Shown here: positions 27,194-35,670 of the stretch, one piece after another
Position numbering within the stretch: the first letter of the stretch is position 1
Layout: each line of letters starts with the position of its first letter
NCBI GenBank assembly: GCA_024229935.1
Contig: JAAERX010000074.1
Location: forward strand, 1 to 64,000
Direction of reading: 5' to 3'
DNA length: 64,000 nt
Source: Gammaproteobacteria bacterium
GTDB lineage: Bacteria; Pseudomonadota; Gammaproteobacteria; Steroidobacterales; GCA-2729495
Notes under the pieces: generated by a model
What the model was told of the DNA's origin: nothing
What the model saw: only the letters and a program-made list of their open reading frames with translations
Database searches by the model: none
Translations under genes and position numbers: made by a program

Positions 27194-28114
27194 ATGAAAA
27201 CCCGAGATCGCGATGTAGTAGTGGCCGCTCTTAAGCATGCGGCACCTTACATCCGTATGTACAAGCGCAAGGTCTTTGTAATCAAAGCTGGCGGCGAATT
27301 ATTCATCAACCAGGCAAGCACACGTGCCTTACTTGAACAGGTGGCCATCCTTCACCAGGTAGGTATACGCGTGGTGCTAGTACATGGCAGTGGCCCTCAA
27401 TCAACACAGCTCGCCAAAGACCGGGGTCTGGCAACCAACATGATAGAGGGACGACGTGTCACAGATGCGGCCACTCTTGAAGTAAGCCAGGCAGCAAGTC
27501 AGCAAATCAGTAATCAGATAGTCACTACATGTGCAGAACTGAATCTGGCTGCCACAAGCCTCGACCACAGTTCTGGTTTAACAATTAAGGCTATTAAACG
27601 CCCGCCTGTTGAAGTAGAAGGCGTGGGCACAGTTGACTATGGTTTTGTTGGAGACATCGAAGCCATTGATAGTGATGCAATAACTGCCATTCTGGATACC
27701 GGCAAAGTGCCGGTAGTAAGCCCCCTAACAGCCGATGCTAATGGCAATATACTCAATATTAATGCAGACACAATTGCAGCTACTCTCGCCTCAGCACTGG
27801 AGGCAGAAAAACTGATCCTGGCGACAGGTGCCATTGGCATTCTGGAGGACATAAAAGATCCTCACTCACTAGTATCGTATGTGGATCTGGCGGGCCTGCA
27901 GCAACTACGTGAAAACGGTTCACTGGCAGACGGCATGTTACCCAAAGCAAAGGCTATAGAAATAGCCATTAGCGGAGGTGTTACACGGGTGCATGTTATT
28001 TCTTATGCAATTCCTGACTGCCTGTTGCTGGAAATATTTACCAATGAAGGTACCGGAACACTGGTTGTAAACAGTATTGCCGCACTAACCGAAGCAGAAC
28101 AGGCAATAGCCTGA
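27194..28114 (+). CDS. argB: N-acylglutamate kinase (ArgB-like amino-acid kinase)
   Basis: ArgB phosphorylates N-acylglutamate. This 306-aa amino-acid kinase has KVFVIKAGGELFI (phosphate lysine), VVLVHGSGPQSTQLAKDRG and ILNINADTIAATLASALEAEK. It has a single kinase domain and no C-terminal GNAT domain, unlike the bifunctional NAGS/K of Xanthomonas. The end VHVISYAIPDCLLLEIFTNE resembles the kinase-fold half of ArgA-type synthases (HLISY) more than the HILDGR form of standard ArgB, which is unusual. A TTG start at 27176 is possible but the ATG at 27194, nine bases after GGA, is better placed; 27188 is another option. Confidence 0.85.
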   Translation: MKTRDRDVVVAALKHAAPYIRMYKRKVFVIKAGGELFINQASTRALLEQVAILHQVGIRVVLVHGSGPQSTQLAKDRGLATNMIEGRRVTDAATLEVSQAASQQISNQIVTTCAELNLAATSLDHSSGLTIKAIKRPPVEVEGVGTVDYGFVGDIEAIDSDAITAILDTGKVPVVSPLTADANGNILNINADTIAATLASALEAEKLILATGAIGILEDIKDPHSLVSYVDLAGLQQLRENGSLADGMLPKAKAIEIAISGGVTRVHVISYAIPDCLLLEIFTNEGTGTLVVNSIAALTEAEQAIA

Positions 28115-28140
28115 CAGATCAGGAAGAATTGGAGTCAGAC

Positions 28141-29331
28141 ATGAAACGTCTATGGGATAAAGGTGAGCCACTCGACAAACGCGTGCTGCGGTATACGGCT
28201 GGTGAAGACTATTTGCTTGATGAACGCCTCGTACCCTATGACGTTCGGGCGTCTATTGCACATGCCAAAATGCTTTGTAAGCAAGGCCTGATTTCAGCAG
28301 AGGACTCTCAAGCCATTACTAATGGGTTAAATGCACTCGCGACATCACATGCTGCAGGTGAATGGAAAATCACTCTGGAAGATGAAGATGTGCATACAGC
28401 ACTTGAGAAACACCTGACAGACACTATTGGTGAAGCTGGAAAACGTGTCCATCTTGGGCGGTCACGTAATGATCAGGTACTGACCGCATTACGACTGTAT
28501 ATGCTGGATGCTGCTGGTGAGCTGCATAAAAGTGCTCTGGATGCTGCCAGTGCACTCAAGAAACTGGGTAAACAGAACAAGGATGTTGCCCTGCCCGGAT
28601 ATACCCACATGCAGCAAGGCATGCCCAGTTCTGTAGAGCTATGGGCTAACGGGTTTGCCGCAGAGCTTGAAGATGATGCAAATAACATCGTATCTGCCCT
28701 CCAACGAGCCGATAAAAACCCACTCGGTAGTGCCGCAGGTTACGGCACTCCAGGTTTAGAACTGGACCGGGAGTTTACCCGGGAAGCGCTCAACTTTACC
28801 GTCGTACATGAACCAGTTACTGCTGTGCAGTTATCACGTGGTAAAGCGGAAGCTGCCCTGGTTTTTGAGCTCAGCCTGCTGATGCAGGATCTCAGCAAAC
28901 TTGCCACAGACCTGCTGATGTACTACACGCAGGAGTTTGCCTTTGTGAAGCTGCCAGAAAATATGACCACCGGCTCCTCCATCATGCCGCAGAAACGCAA
29001 CCCGGATGTACTGGAATTAGTACGAAGTGCAGCAGCAACCATTAATGCAGCACTTTTAGAAATACTGGGCATCACAACCAAACTAGGTTCCGGTTATCAG
29101 CGTGACCTGCAGCGGATCAAACCACCTCTGTTTCGTGCCATCGACCTGGCAGGGGCTTCCACAGAAATCATGGTCCAGCTCATCAGTGGCATTAAGTTCC
29201 TACCTGAAAATATTCAGCTGGACCCATCCATCTATGCCGCCGAAAAAGCCTATCAACTGGTAACCAATGAAGGCATCAGTTTTCGCGATGCCTATCGACG
29301 GATTGCTGCTGAGTTAAATAACGATGAATAA
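28141..29331 (+). CDS. argH: Argininosuccinate lyase, short form
   Basis: ArgH splits argininosuccinate into arginine and fumarate. The fumarase/aspartase superfamily signature GSSIMPQKRNPDVLELVR is present, with HLGRSRNDQVLTALRLY and GYTHMQQGMPSSVELWA. At 396 aa it lacks roughly 60 residues of the usual C-terminal domain, ending soon after EGISFRDAYRRIAAEL. The catalytic core is intact, so it is probably a compact natural form, not a truncation. ATG at 28141, six bases after GGAG, is preferred to a TTG at 28129. It is the last biosynthetic gene of the operon and overlaps lptM by 8 nt. Confidence 0.92.
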   Translation: MKRLWDKGEPLDKRVLRYTAGEDYLLDERLVPYDVRASIAHAKMLCKQGLISAEDSQAITNGLNALATSHAAGEWKITLEDEDVHTALEKHLTDTIGEAGKRVHLGRSRNDQVLTALRLYMLDAAGELHKSALDAASALKKLGKQNKDVALPGYTHMQQGMPSSVELWANGFAAELEDDANNIVSALQRADKNPLGSAAGYGTPGLELDREFTREALNFTVVHEPVTAVQLSRGKAEAALVFELSLLMQDLSKLATDLLMYYTQEFAFVKLPENMTTGSSIMPQKRNPDVLELVRSAAATINAALLEILGITTKLGSGYQRDLQRIKPPLFRAIDLAGASTEIMVQLISGIKFLPENIQLDPSIYAAEKAYQLVTNEGISFRDAYRRIAAELNNDE

Positions 29332-29599
29332 TCTGAGCCGTTACATAGTAGTCACTGTTGCCCTGCTCCTGCTTCAGGCTTGTGGTTTGAAAGGCGATCT
29401 GTATCTGGAAAACCCGGAAGGTAAAGCCTCGGAAAGTAATAACACCAGAGAAACACTACCACCAATGCCTGAAGTGGAAACATCCTTAGATGATAGCGGC
29501 TCTGGTATAGCGGAAGACATGGGCACTATTGAGGGACTGGCATCTCCTGAAGAAGTTGACACCTCAGGCAGCCTGGATGAGGCAACCATAATTCCATGA
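29324..29599 (+). CDS. lptM: LptM-like small lipoprotein (YifL family)
   Basis: This 91-aa lipoprotein has the signal MNNLSRYIVVTVALLLLQAC and the conserved LptM start CGLKGDLYLEN (Cys20 onward). LptM binds the LptD/LptE lipopolysaccharide translocon and helps its disulfide maturation. The C-terminal half is acidic and low-complexity (Asp, Glu, Ser rich), longer than the E. coli form. It overlaps argH by 8 nt, which places it in the operon's transcript, and lies 10 bp ahead of polA. In many gammaproteobacteria it is found with lysA and dapF instead, so the position after argH is a variant. Confidence 0.85.
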   Translation: MNNLSRYIVVTVALLLLQACGLKGDLYLENPEGKASESNNTRETLPPMPEVETSLDDSGSGIAEDMGTIEGLASPEEVDTSGSLDEATIIP

Positions 29600-29609
29600 G
29601 CATATATTT

Positions 29610-32357
29610 ATGAGTAAAGCTCGCTCACTTCTGCTGATTGATGGTTCATCTTATCTATACCGCGCATTTCATGCTCTACCAGAACTGACCAACAGTTCTG
29701 GTGCTCAAACAGGTGCAATACATGGTGTGCTGAATATGCTGCACCGGATTCTAACTGACCAGAAACCCGACCTGATTGCAGTGGTTATGGATGCACCGGG
29801 CAAAACATTCCGTGATGAATTATTTGCAGAATACAAAGCCAATCGTCCACCCATGCCCAACTTGCTGCGTGAACAAATTAACCCACTACTCAAAGCCATT
29901 GAAGCACTTGGCCTGCCATTACTCCAGATTAAAGGCGTAGAAGCAGATGACGTCATCGGCACTCTGGCAACTCAAGCTGATGCTGCAGGCATTACAACGG
30001 TTATTTCAACCGGTGATAAAGATATGGCACAGCTGGTTAATGAGCACATTACTTTGCTCGACACCATGCCTCGCGGCCCAAGTAAAAAACCCCGCCCTCT
30101 GGATACTGCTGGGGTCATAGAAAAATTTGAGGTACGTCCAAACCAGATTATTGATTTTCTTGCCCTGGTTGGAGACAGTTCAGACAACATTCCTGGCGTA
30201 CCCAAAGTTGGACAAAAAACTGCCGTTGCATTACTAGCTGAGTTTGATGGTATAGACGATATACTAGCTGGGTTGGATAGAATCCCTGAGCTTAATATCC
30301 GCGGAGCTAAAAGTGTCGCACAACGCATCGCAGACAATGAAGACATCCTTAAACTTTCTTATAAACTCGCCACCATTGACTGCAATCTTGAGCTTGAGCA
30401 AACCGTTGAAAGCCTAGTTGCGGCCGCACCAAATCCACAAGAATTACGCCCTCTTTATGAAGAACTTGAGTTACGCAGATTACTGGGCAAGCTTGACTTA
30501 GCTGATTCTGATACCGATACACCACCAGCTCAACCAGCTGAAATAATCAAAGCAGACTACGAGCTGGTACTTACCCAAAATCAGCTTAATACATGGCTTA
30601 AAAAAATAACCCAGGCTGAACTTACCGCACTCGATACTGAAACAACCAGTATTGACTATATGCAGGCTGAAATAGTCGGACTATCACTGGCTGTCACTGA
30701 AGGAAAGGCCTGCTATATACCTGTTGCTCATTGCTACCCTGGCGCACCTGAGCAACTTAACCGTGATGATGTTCTACAACAACTCAAGCCATGGCTTGAG
30801 GATGAAAAACAGGCAAAAGTCGGACATCACCTGAAATATGATGCTCATGTTCTTGCCAATCACGGCATAGAACTGCACGGCATGGCGTTCGACACCATGC
30901 TGGAATCCTATATATTAAACAGCACAGCCACACGCCACGACATGGACTCTGTAGCCAAATATTATCTGGGCGTGGACACAATCCATTATGAAGATGTAGC
31001 TGGTAAAGGTGCCAAGCAACTGCGGTTTGATGATGTAGAACTGGAGCAGGCCACCCCTTATGCCGCTGAAGATGCAGATATCACCCTACGCCTGCACAAC
31101 AAGCTCTGGCCTGAAATATGTGCCACTGGTGAACTTGAAACACTGTATACCAATATCGAACAACCGTTAGTCAGTGTGCTTGAGTCTATTGAGACAACTG
31201 GCGTCCTTATTGATGCCAGACAACTTGCAAAGCAAAGTCAGGAACTTGGTAAACAGCTCATTACACTCGAAAAGACAGCATACAAACTGGCAGGACACGA
31301 CTTTAATCTTGGCTCACCCAAACAGCTACAACATATATTGTTTGAAGAACTCAAAATTCCGGTCATACGTAAAACACCCAAAGGTCAGCCATCTACAGCA
31401 GAGGATGTACTTCAGGAACTAGCCGAAGAACATGAACTACCACGCATAATCCTTGAGAACCGCAGCCTCAGTAAACTCAAGTCCACCTATACCGATAAAC
31501 TGCCAGAGCAAATAGCGGCTCGTGATGGGCGTATACATACGTCCTATCATCAGGCGGTAACTGCCACCGGACGTTTGTCCTCATCTTCACCCAACCTGCA
31601 GAACATCCCGGTACGCACTGAAGAAGGCAGACGAATCCGCCAAGCTTTTATCGCGCCCAAAGGGTGCAGCCTGATAGCAGCCGACTATTCACAAATTGAA
31701 CTAAGGATCATGGCGCATATTTCTGGCGACCTGGGCCTTGTTGCTGCATTCGCTGAAGATCAAGATATTCACCGGGCAACTGCTGCAGAGGTCTTTAATA
31801 CAGACCTGGAGGCCGTTAGCACTGATCAGCGGCGATCTGCCAAGGCCATCAATTTTGGCCTTATCTATGGTATGTCGGCATTTGGGCTGGCCAAACAGCT
31901 GGGTATCCCACGCTATGAAGCACAAGATTATGTAAACCTGTATTTTGAGCGCTACCCCGGCGTTGCTGACTACATGGACGCAACCCGGGAGCAGGCCAAA
32001 CAAGATGGCTATGTAAAAACTGTTTTTGGCAGGCGACTCTATTTGCCTGAAATCAATGCCAGACAAGCGCAGAGACGGCAATATGCCGAGCGCAGCGCCA
32101 TCAATGCACCCATGCAGGGTACAGCAGCAGATATCATTAAATATGCCATGCTGGCTGTGAATAAATGGCTACAGGCTAACAATTCTTCTGCCCGTATGAT
32201 CATGCAGGTACATGATGAGCTGGTTCTGGAGGCCTCAACTGATGAGGCAGCAGAGATCGCTGCTGAGATCGCCAAATTAATGAACTCTGCGGCACAGCTT
32301 GCGGTACCGCTCAAGGTGGATACTGGTATTGGCCAAAACTGGGATGAAGCTCACTAA
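29610..32357 (+). CDS. polA: DNA polymerase I
   Basis: PolA fills gaps and removes RNA primers. The 915-aa protein has all three parts. The 5' nuclease domain (1-290) has SSYLYRAFHALPELTNSSG, VEADDVIGTLA and STGDKDMAQLV. The 3'-5' exonuclease keeps acidic residues in LDTETTSID, GHHLKYDAHVLANHG and AAEDADITL, so proofreading is likely active. The polymerase domain has RFTGRLSSSSPNLQNIPV-like ATGRLSSSSPNLQNIPVRT, DYSQIELR, RRSAKAINFGLIYGMS and MIMQVHDEL. It is followed by a candidate structured RNA and terminator, as spf follows polA in E. coli. Confidence 0.97.
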   Translation: MSKARSLLLIDGSSYLYRAFHALPELTNSSGAQTGAIHGVLNMLHRILTDQKPDLIAVVMDAPGKTFRDELFAEYKANRPPMPNLLREQINPLLKAIEALGLPLLQIKGVEADDVIGTLATQADAAGITTVISTGDKDMAQLVNEHITLLDTMPRGPSKKPRPLDTAGVIEKFEVRPNQIIDFLALVGDSSDNIPGVPKVGQKTAVALLAEFDGIDDILAGLDRIPELNIRGAKSVAQRIADNEDILKLSYKLATIDCNLELEQTVESLVAAAPNPQELRPLYEELELRRLLGKLDLADSDTDTPPAQPAEIIKADYELVLTQNQLNTWLKKITQAELTALDTETTSIDYMQAEIVGLSLAVTEGKACYIPVAHCYPGAPEQLNRDDVLQQLKPWLEDEKQAKVGHHLKYDAHVLANHGIELHGMAFDTMLESYILNSTATRHDMDSVAKYYLGVDTIHYEDVAGKGAKQLRFDDVELEQATPYAAEDADITLRLHNKLWPEICATGELETLYTNIEQPLVSVLESIETTGVLIDARQLAKQSQELGKQLITLEKTAYKLAGHDFNLGSPKQLQHILFEELKIPVIRKTPKGQPSTAEDVLQELAEEHELPRIILENRSLSKLKSTYTDKLPEQIAARDGRIHTSYHQAVTATGRLSSSSPNLQNIPVRTEEGRRIRQAFIAPKGCSLIAADYSQIELRIMAHISGDLGLVAAFAEDQDIHRATAAEVFNTDLEAVSTDQRRSAKAINFGLIYGMSAFGLAKQLGIPRYEAQDYVNLYFERYPGVADYMDATREQAKQDGYVKTVFGRRLYLPEINARQAQRRQYAERSAINAPMQGTAADIIKYAMLAVNKWLQANNSSARMIMQVHDELVLEASTDEAAEIAAEIAKLMNSAAQLAVPLKVDTGIGQNWDEAH

Positions 32358-32407
32358 GTTCTGGCAAATAGATTGAACCTTTTGCCCTGTTTTCAGTCAT
32401 AATACAT

Positions 32408-32520
32408 GCGGATACTTTGTATCCCCCGCCATCCTCCCTTGGCGGGTTGGTTTCCGGTTTCCCCAAGCCGGTTACCGCAGCCTCGGGCGCTCCCCTGTAC
32501 TCAGCGCTCGGGGCTTTTTT
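32408..32520 (+). ncRNA. Candidate structured small RNA between polA and engB (Spot 42/ErsA position)
   Basis: About 113 nt of structured non-coding DNA lies between polA and engB, where E. coli has Spot 42 and Pseudomonas has ErsA. Four hairpins follow one another: GGATAC/GTATCC at 32410-32424, CCCGCCA/TGGCGGG at 32425-32446, CCGG/CCGG at 32454-32471 and a strong terminator at 32479-32520. A promoter-like TTGAAC at 32373 and CATAAT at 32398 precede it, but their 19-bp spacing is long. I see no primary sequence match to Spot 42. It could instead be only the polA mRNA tail; the extra hairpins argue for an RNA. Confidence 0.5.
32479..32520 (+). terminator. Rho-independent terminator downstream of polA
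   Basis: A 13-bp stem (agcctcgggcgct with agcgctcggggct, two G-U pairs) with an 11-nt loop is followed by six T residues. It closes the polA transcript or the candidate sRNA, and faces engB, which is encoded on the opposite strand. Confidence 0.92.
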
Positions 32521-32717
32521 ATGCCTGTATGAAAGGTAGTGCAAGACACAGAAGCTAAATACTTGCCTTAGCCATGCAGTGTTTCCGTGGTTGTATTTGA
32601 TCAGCCCTGCAAAGATTCCTGGCACTTGGTGGAAACTGTCTTTCAATTATCAGCGGATACTCAATTATAACTATTTGAAAATATAAGAAAAAATACCGGC
32701 GTTTATTACGCACGCCT

Positions 32718-33299
32718 TTAAAGAAGCATTAAATCCAATGTCTTTCTGGCCTCATCAACCCCAGTGCGCTTTAGCGCTGAGAAAAACTGAACCGTAACTG
32801 TATCACCCAATTCTTTACGCACCTGAAGCAAGGTATTTGTTGCAGAACCACGTTTTAGTTTATCTGCCTTGGTAAGTAACACATGAGCCGGGCAACTAAT
32901 CTGTTGTGCCCAGTCAATCATCTGCCAATCAAAATCACTCAGTGAACGGCGTATATCTACCACCACAAAGAGTCCCACCAATGACTGACGCTGCTCAAAA
33001 TAGGCTCCCATCAATTCACGCCAGTGTTTACGCACTGATTCCGGCACCCGTGCATAGCCATAACCTGGCAAATCAACCAGTCGCCGATCATCCTGCAGAC
33101 TAAAAAAATTGATCAGCTGGGTGCGCCCTGGGCTCTTACTAACCCGTGCAAAATTGCGCTGATTGACTATCGTATTGATAGCACTGGATTTCCCGGCATT
33201 TGAGCGACCTGCAACAGCAACTTCCTTGCCCTTATCGGCCACAAACTGCCCGGATTGATGAGCACTGGTAAGGAAACTGGCCTGAGGGTAATGTGACAT
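32718..33299 (-). CDS. engB: Ribosome-biogenesis GTPase EngB/YsxC
   Basis: This essential 193-aa TRAFAC GTPase assists assembly of the 50S subunit. Motifs are G1 [18 protein letters not shown]3 [14 protein letters not shown] and G4 [11 protein letters not shown]. Length is usual. It is convergent with polA and divergent from cytochrome c4, the same arrangement as in pseudomonads. Its promoter shares about 130 bp with the cytochrome gene. Confidence 0.95.
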   Translation of the reverse strand: MSHYPQASFLTSAHQSGQFVADKGKEVAVAGRSNAGKSSAINTIVNQRNFARVSKSPGRTQLINFFSLQDDRRLVDLPGYGYARVPESVRKHWRELMGAYFEQRQSLVGLFVVVDIRRSLSDFDWQMIDWAQQISCPAHVLLTKADKLKRGSATNTLLQVRKELGDTVTVQFFSALKRTGVDEARKTLDLMLL

Positions 33300-33431
33300 G
33301 GTTCTCTCGGGGCGCCCATTAAGGGGAGTACAACAGATTCATCCCTGATTTTCGTGTAAAATGCGCCGCTGCCTCGCAGTGTAACATGCGAGCATCTAAT
33401 CCAAATCAAAGCATGAAAGGCTGAAATCAGA

Positions 33432-34097
33432 GTGTCTCTAAATAGAATTGAATACCCCTTGAACCCCTCTATAAAAAATAGCACTACAACCAAACCATTT
33501 GTCTACAGTTTGCTGCTTGCTATTACCTTATTGACAGGAACGGCATATGCAGAAGGCAATGCTGAAGAAGGTGCCAAAAGATCAGTTTCCTGTGGTGCAT
33601 GCCATGGAGCAGATGGTAATAGTGTAAACCCACAGTGGCCAAGTATTGCCGGACAAAATGCAACATACCTCGCAAACACATTACGTGCCTTTCAAAACGG
33701 CACACGTTCAGATGTCTTAATGTCAGGACAGGCACAAAGTCTGAATGAACAGGACATTGAAAACCTTGCTGCCTACTATGCGATACAACAGATAACTCAG
33801 CGTACTGCAAGCCTGGAACTTGCTAAGATAGGCGAACGGCTCTATCAAGGCGGCAACAAAGAAACCAGTCTTACTGCATGCATAGGCTGTCATGGTCCCT
33901 CTGGTAAAGGTAATGCTCCCGCTGGTTATCCATCCCTGTCAGGTCAGCATGCTGCTTATACAGCCAAGCAGCTTGATGCCTATCAAAGTGAAGCCCGTAA
34001 GAGTGATGGCGACACCATGATCATGCGTAATGTTGCAGCCAGGCTAACCCAAAATGAAATTAATGCCCTGGCAGCATATATTCAGGGCTTACGCTAA
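33432..34097 (+). CDS. Cytochrome c4 (dihaem)
   Basis: This periplasmic electron carrier passes electrons to terminal oxidases. It is a 221-aa protein with a signal peptide cleaved after TAYA (about residue 40) and two class-I haem sites: CGACH at 54-58 and CIGCH at 150-154, each in a repeated domain. Conserved tails WPSIAGQNATYLANTL and YPSLSGQHAAYTAKQL show the internal duplication. GTG at 33432 is the likely start. A dsbA gene follows 26 bp later, as in Pseudomonas, where the two are neighbours. Confidence 0.93.
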   Translation: MSLNRIEYPLNPSIKNSTTTKPFVYSLLLAITLLTGTAYAEGNAEEGAKRSVSCGACHGADGNSVNPQWPSIAGQNATYLANTLRAFQNGTRSDVLMSGQAQSLNEQDIENLAAYYAIQQITQRTASLELAKIGERLYQGGNKETSLTACIGCHGPSGKGNAPAGYPSLSGQHAAYTAKQLDAYQSEARKSDGDTMIMRNVAARLTQNEINALAAYIQGLR

Positions 34098-34123
34098 CAG
34101 CCATACAAGCAAAGGATAATCTG

Positions 34124-34945
34124 ATGAGACTTCATTATTTGCTACTTACCTTCATGATCATAGCTTTAGGTGCCTGTGAAAGCCCTGAACAAACCACTGA
34201 AGATAAAGCTCCTACTATAGAAATTATTGAAGAGCCGGCAACAGAAGTATTAACAGAGGAAGAAGTAGCCAAAATTGAGGCGCTAAACACTGCCGGGGAA
34301 ACAGAAGAAACTATTGAAAAAGAGCAGGAAATAGTTCTGGCTGAACCTGAATCAGCAAACCCACAGCCAACAACTGACTGGACGTATGCTGAAGGCGATC
34401 ATTACAGACGTATGACTGTCAGTCAGAGAACCAGTAGTACGCCAGACAAAATCGAAGTAGCAGAAGTATTCTGGTATGGCTGCCCACATTGTTATGACTT
34501 TGACCCTATCTTGCAGGACTGGAAGCAAAGCCTTGGGCCGGATGTATCATTTGTACGAATTCCCGTAATCTGGAACCCCACAAATGAGGTACATGCCCGC
34601 ATCATGTATACCGCTGAGGCACTTGGGAAGCTGGATGAGATGCACAAAGGTTTCTTCAATGCACTGCACCAGGAAGGCAACACACTCACTACTGAAGCCC
34701 AAATGGTGGACTTCTTTAGCAAATATGGCGTCAGTGAGGCCGAATTTCTCGACGCCTATAGCTCCTTCGGCGTTAGCAGTGCTGTTAAGCGTGCAGAAAA
34801 CCTGACCCGCAGCTATGGAATTCGTTCAGTACCGGTAATGGTTATCAACGGGAAATACGCGACAGACGGGTCAGAGGTACGCAGTTTTGGTGATGTAATT
34901 GGTATTACTAATGAACTGGTCGAACGAGAACGACTCGAGCGCTAG
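34124..34945 (+). CDS. dsbA: DsbA-family thiol:disulfide oxidoreductase, lipoprotein form
   Basis: DsbA introduces disulfides into exported proteins. This 273-aa protein has a lipoprotein signal peptide with lipobox LGAC (Cys18). An acidic linker of about 65 residues (many Glu and Thr) follows, then a thioredoxin-fold domain with the active site Cys120-Pro-His-Cys123 in EVFWYGCPHCYDF and the cis-proline loop SVPVMVINGKY. Standard DsbA is soluble; here it appears membrane-tethered with a long flexible arm. It follows cytochrome c4, and probably shares its transcript, and it converges on the moaE gene. Confidence 0.88.
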   Translation: MRLHYLLLTFMIIALGACESPEQTTEDKAPTIEIIEEPATEVLTEEEVAKIEALNTAGETEETIEKEQEIVLAEPESANPQPTTDWTYAEGDHYRRMTVSQRTSSTPDKIEVAEVFWYGCPHCYDFDPILQDWKQSLGPDVSFVRIPVIWNPTNEVHARIMYTAEALGKLDEMHKGFFNALHQEGNTLTTEAQMVDFFSKYGVSEAEFLDAYSSFGVSSAVKRAENLTRSYGIRSVPVMVINGKYATDGSEVRSFGDVIGITNELVERERLER

Positions 34946-34956
34946 CCAGGTAAACG

Positions 34957-35406
34957 TTATTGCTCCCTGCCAGTAACTGCATGGGTGGCACAAGCCTCAC
35001 AATTAACCCACCCTGAGTCACCATTAACATAGTGCTCCTTCTTCCAGACAGGCACACGATGTTTAACTTCATCAATAATATAACGGCAGGCTTTAAAAGC
35101 TTCATCTCGGTGAGCTGAGCTAACAGCGACCCATACAGCCAGATCGCCAATTTCAAGTTCGCCTACCCTGTGCACACACACTGCCTGTTCAATAGGATAC
35201 TTCTCTGCAGCCTCAGCAAGAATCTGCTCACCTTCTTTTAAACCAAGACGTTCATACGCCTGATATTCCAGACGCAATACTTCCTGGCCCTCATTGCTAT
35301 TCCTTACCCACCCTTCAAAGGTGACAAATCCACCACAGCGAGGGTCTTCCAGTGCGCTACGCCACACCTCTGGCAGCAGTTTTTCTGTTGCGATACGAAA
35401 TTCCAT
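34957..35406 (-). CDS. moaE: Molybdopterin synthase catalytic subunit
   Basis: MoaE inserts sulfur from the MoaD thiocarboxylate into cyclic pyranopterin phosphate, giving molybdopterin. The 149-aa protein has the family motif GGFVTFEGWVRNSNEGQEV, the SAHRDEAFKACRYIIDEVK helix and the catalytic lysines in KHRVPVWKKEHY. Length is typical. It is last in an operon with moaD and the nucleotidyltransferase upstream, with 21 bp to moaD. Confidence 0.94.
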   Translation of the reverse strand: MEFRIATEKLLPEVWRSALEDPRCGGFVTFEGWVRNSNEGQEVLRLEYQAYERLGLKEGEQILAEAAEKYPIEQAVCVHRVGELEIGDLAVWVAVSSAHRDEAFKACRYIIDEVKHRVPVWKKEHYVNGDSGWVNCEACATHAVTGREQ

Positions 35407-35427
35407 AAGACCTGTCTTCCTGCTTAC

Positions 35428-35670
35428 CTAGCCACCTGCAACCGGTGGGATAAAGACGATGATGTCGCCCTCTGTTAGTGGGGTATTCAGGGTGCTGAAT
35501 TCATCATTAATAGCCACTTTGATGCTGTTTAACTCAGGAAAGCCATAACGTTTCTCTAATTCTTTAAATAACTCTCCAGCCGTTAATGCTGAGGTAGATA
35601 AACACTCCTGATGCTGTCCTGCACATTCACGCAGAACTGCAAAATATTCAATTGTTACCGTTTTCATCAT
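35428..35670 (-). CDS. moaD: Molybdopterin synthase sulfur carrier subunit
   Basis: This 80-aa ubiquitin-fold protein ends VFIPPVAGG. The C-terminal Gly-Gly is activated to a thiocarboxylate and donates sulfur to MoaE. The body (EYFAVLRECAGQHQE, then ALTAGELFKELEKRYGF) is standard. The gene overlaps the end of the upstream nucleotidyltransferase gene by 23 nt, so the two are likely coupled. It starts at ATG 35670; an ATG three bases later (35667) is also possible. Confidence 0.94.
   Translation of the reverse strand: MMKTVTIEYFAVLRECAGQHQECLSTSALTAGELFKELEKRYGFPELNSIKVAINDEFSTLNTPLTEGDIIVFIPPVAGG

Noticed and set aside
32408-32520. Spot 42 by sequence
   Set aside because: Position fits, but no stretch of Spot 42 sequence is seen; only synteny and structure are claimed.
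32311-32646. 111-aa minus-strand frame across the polA end and the RNA locus
   Set aside because: It runs over the terminator and sRNA hairpins and overlaps polA; composition is not protein-like.
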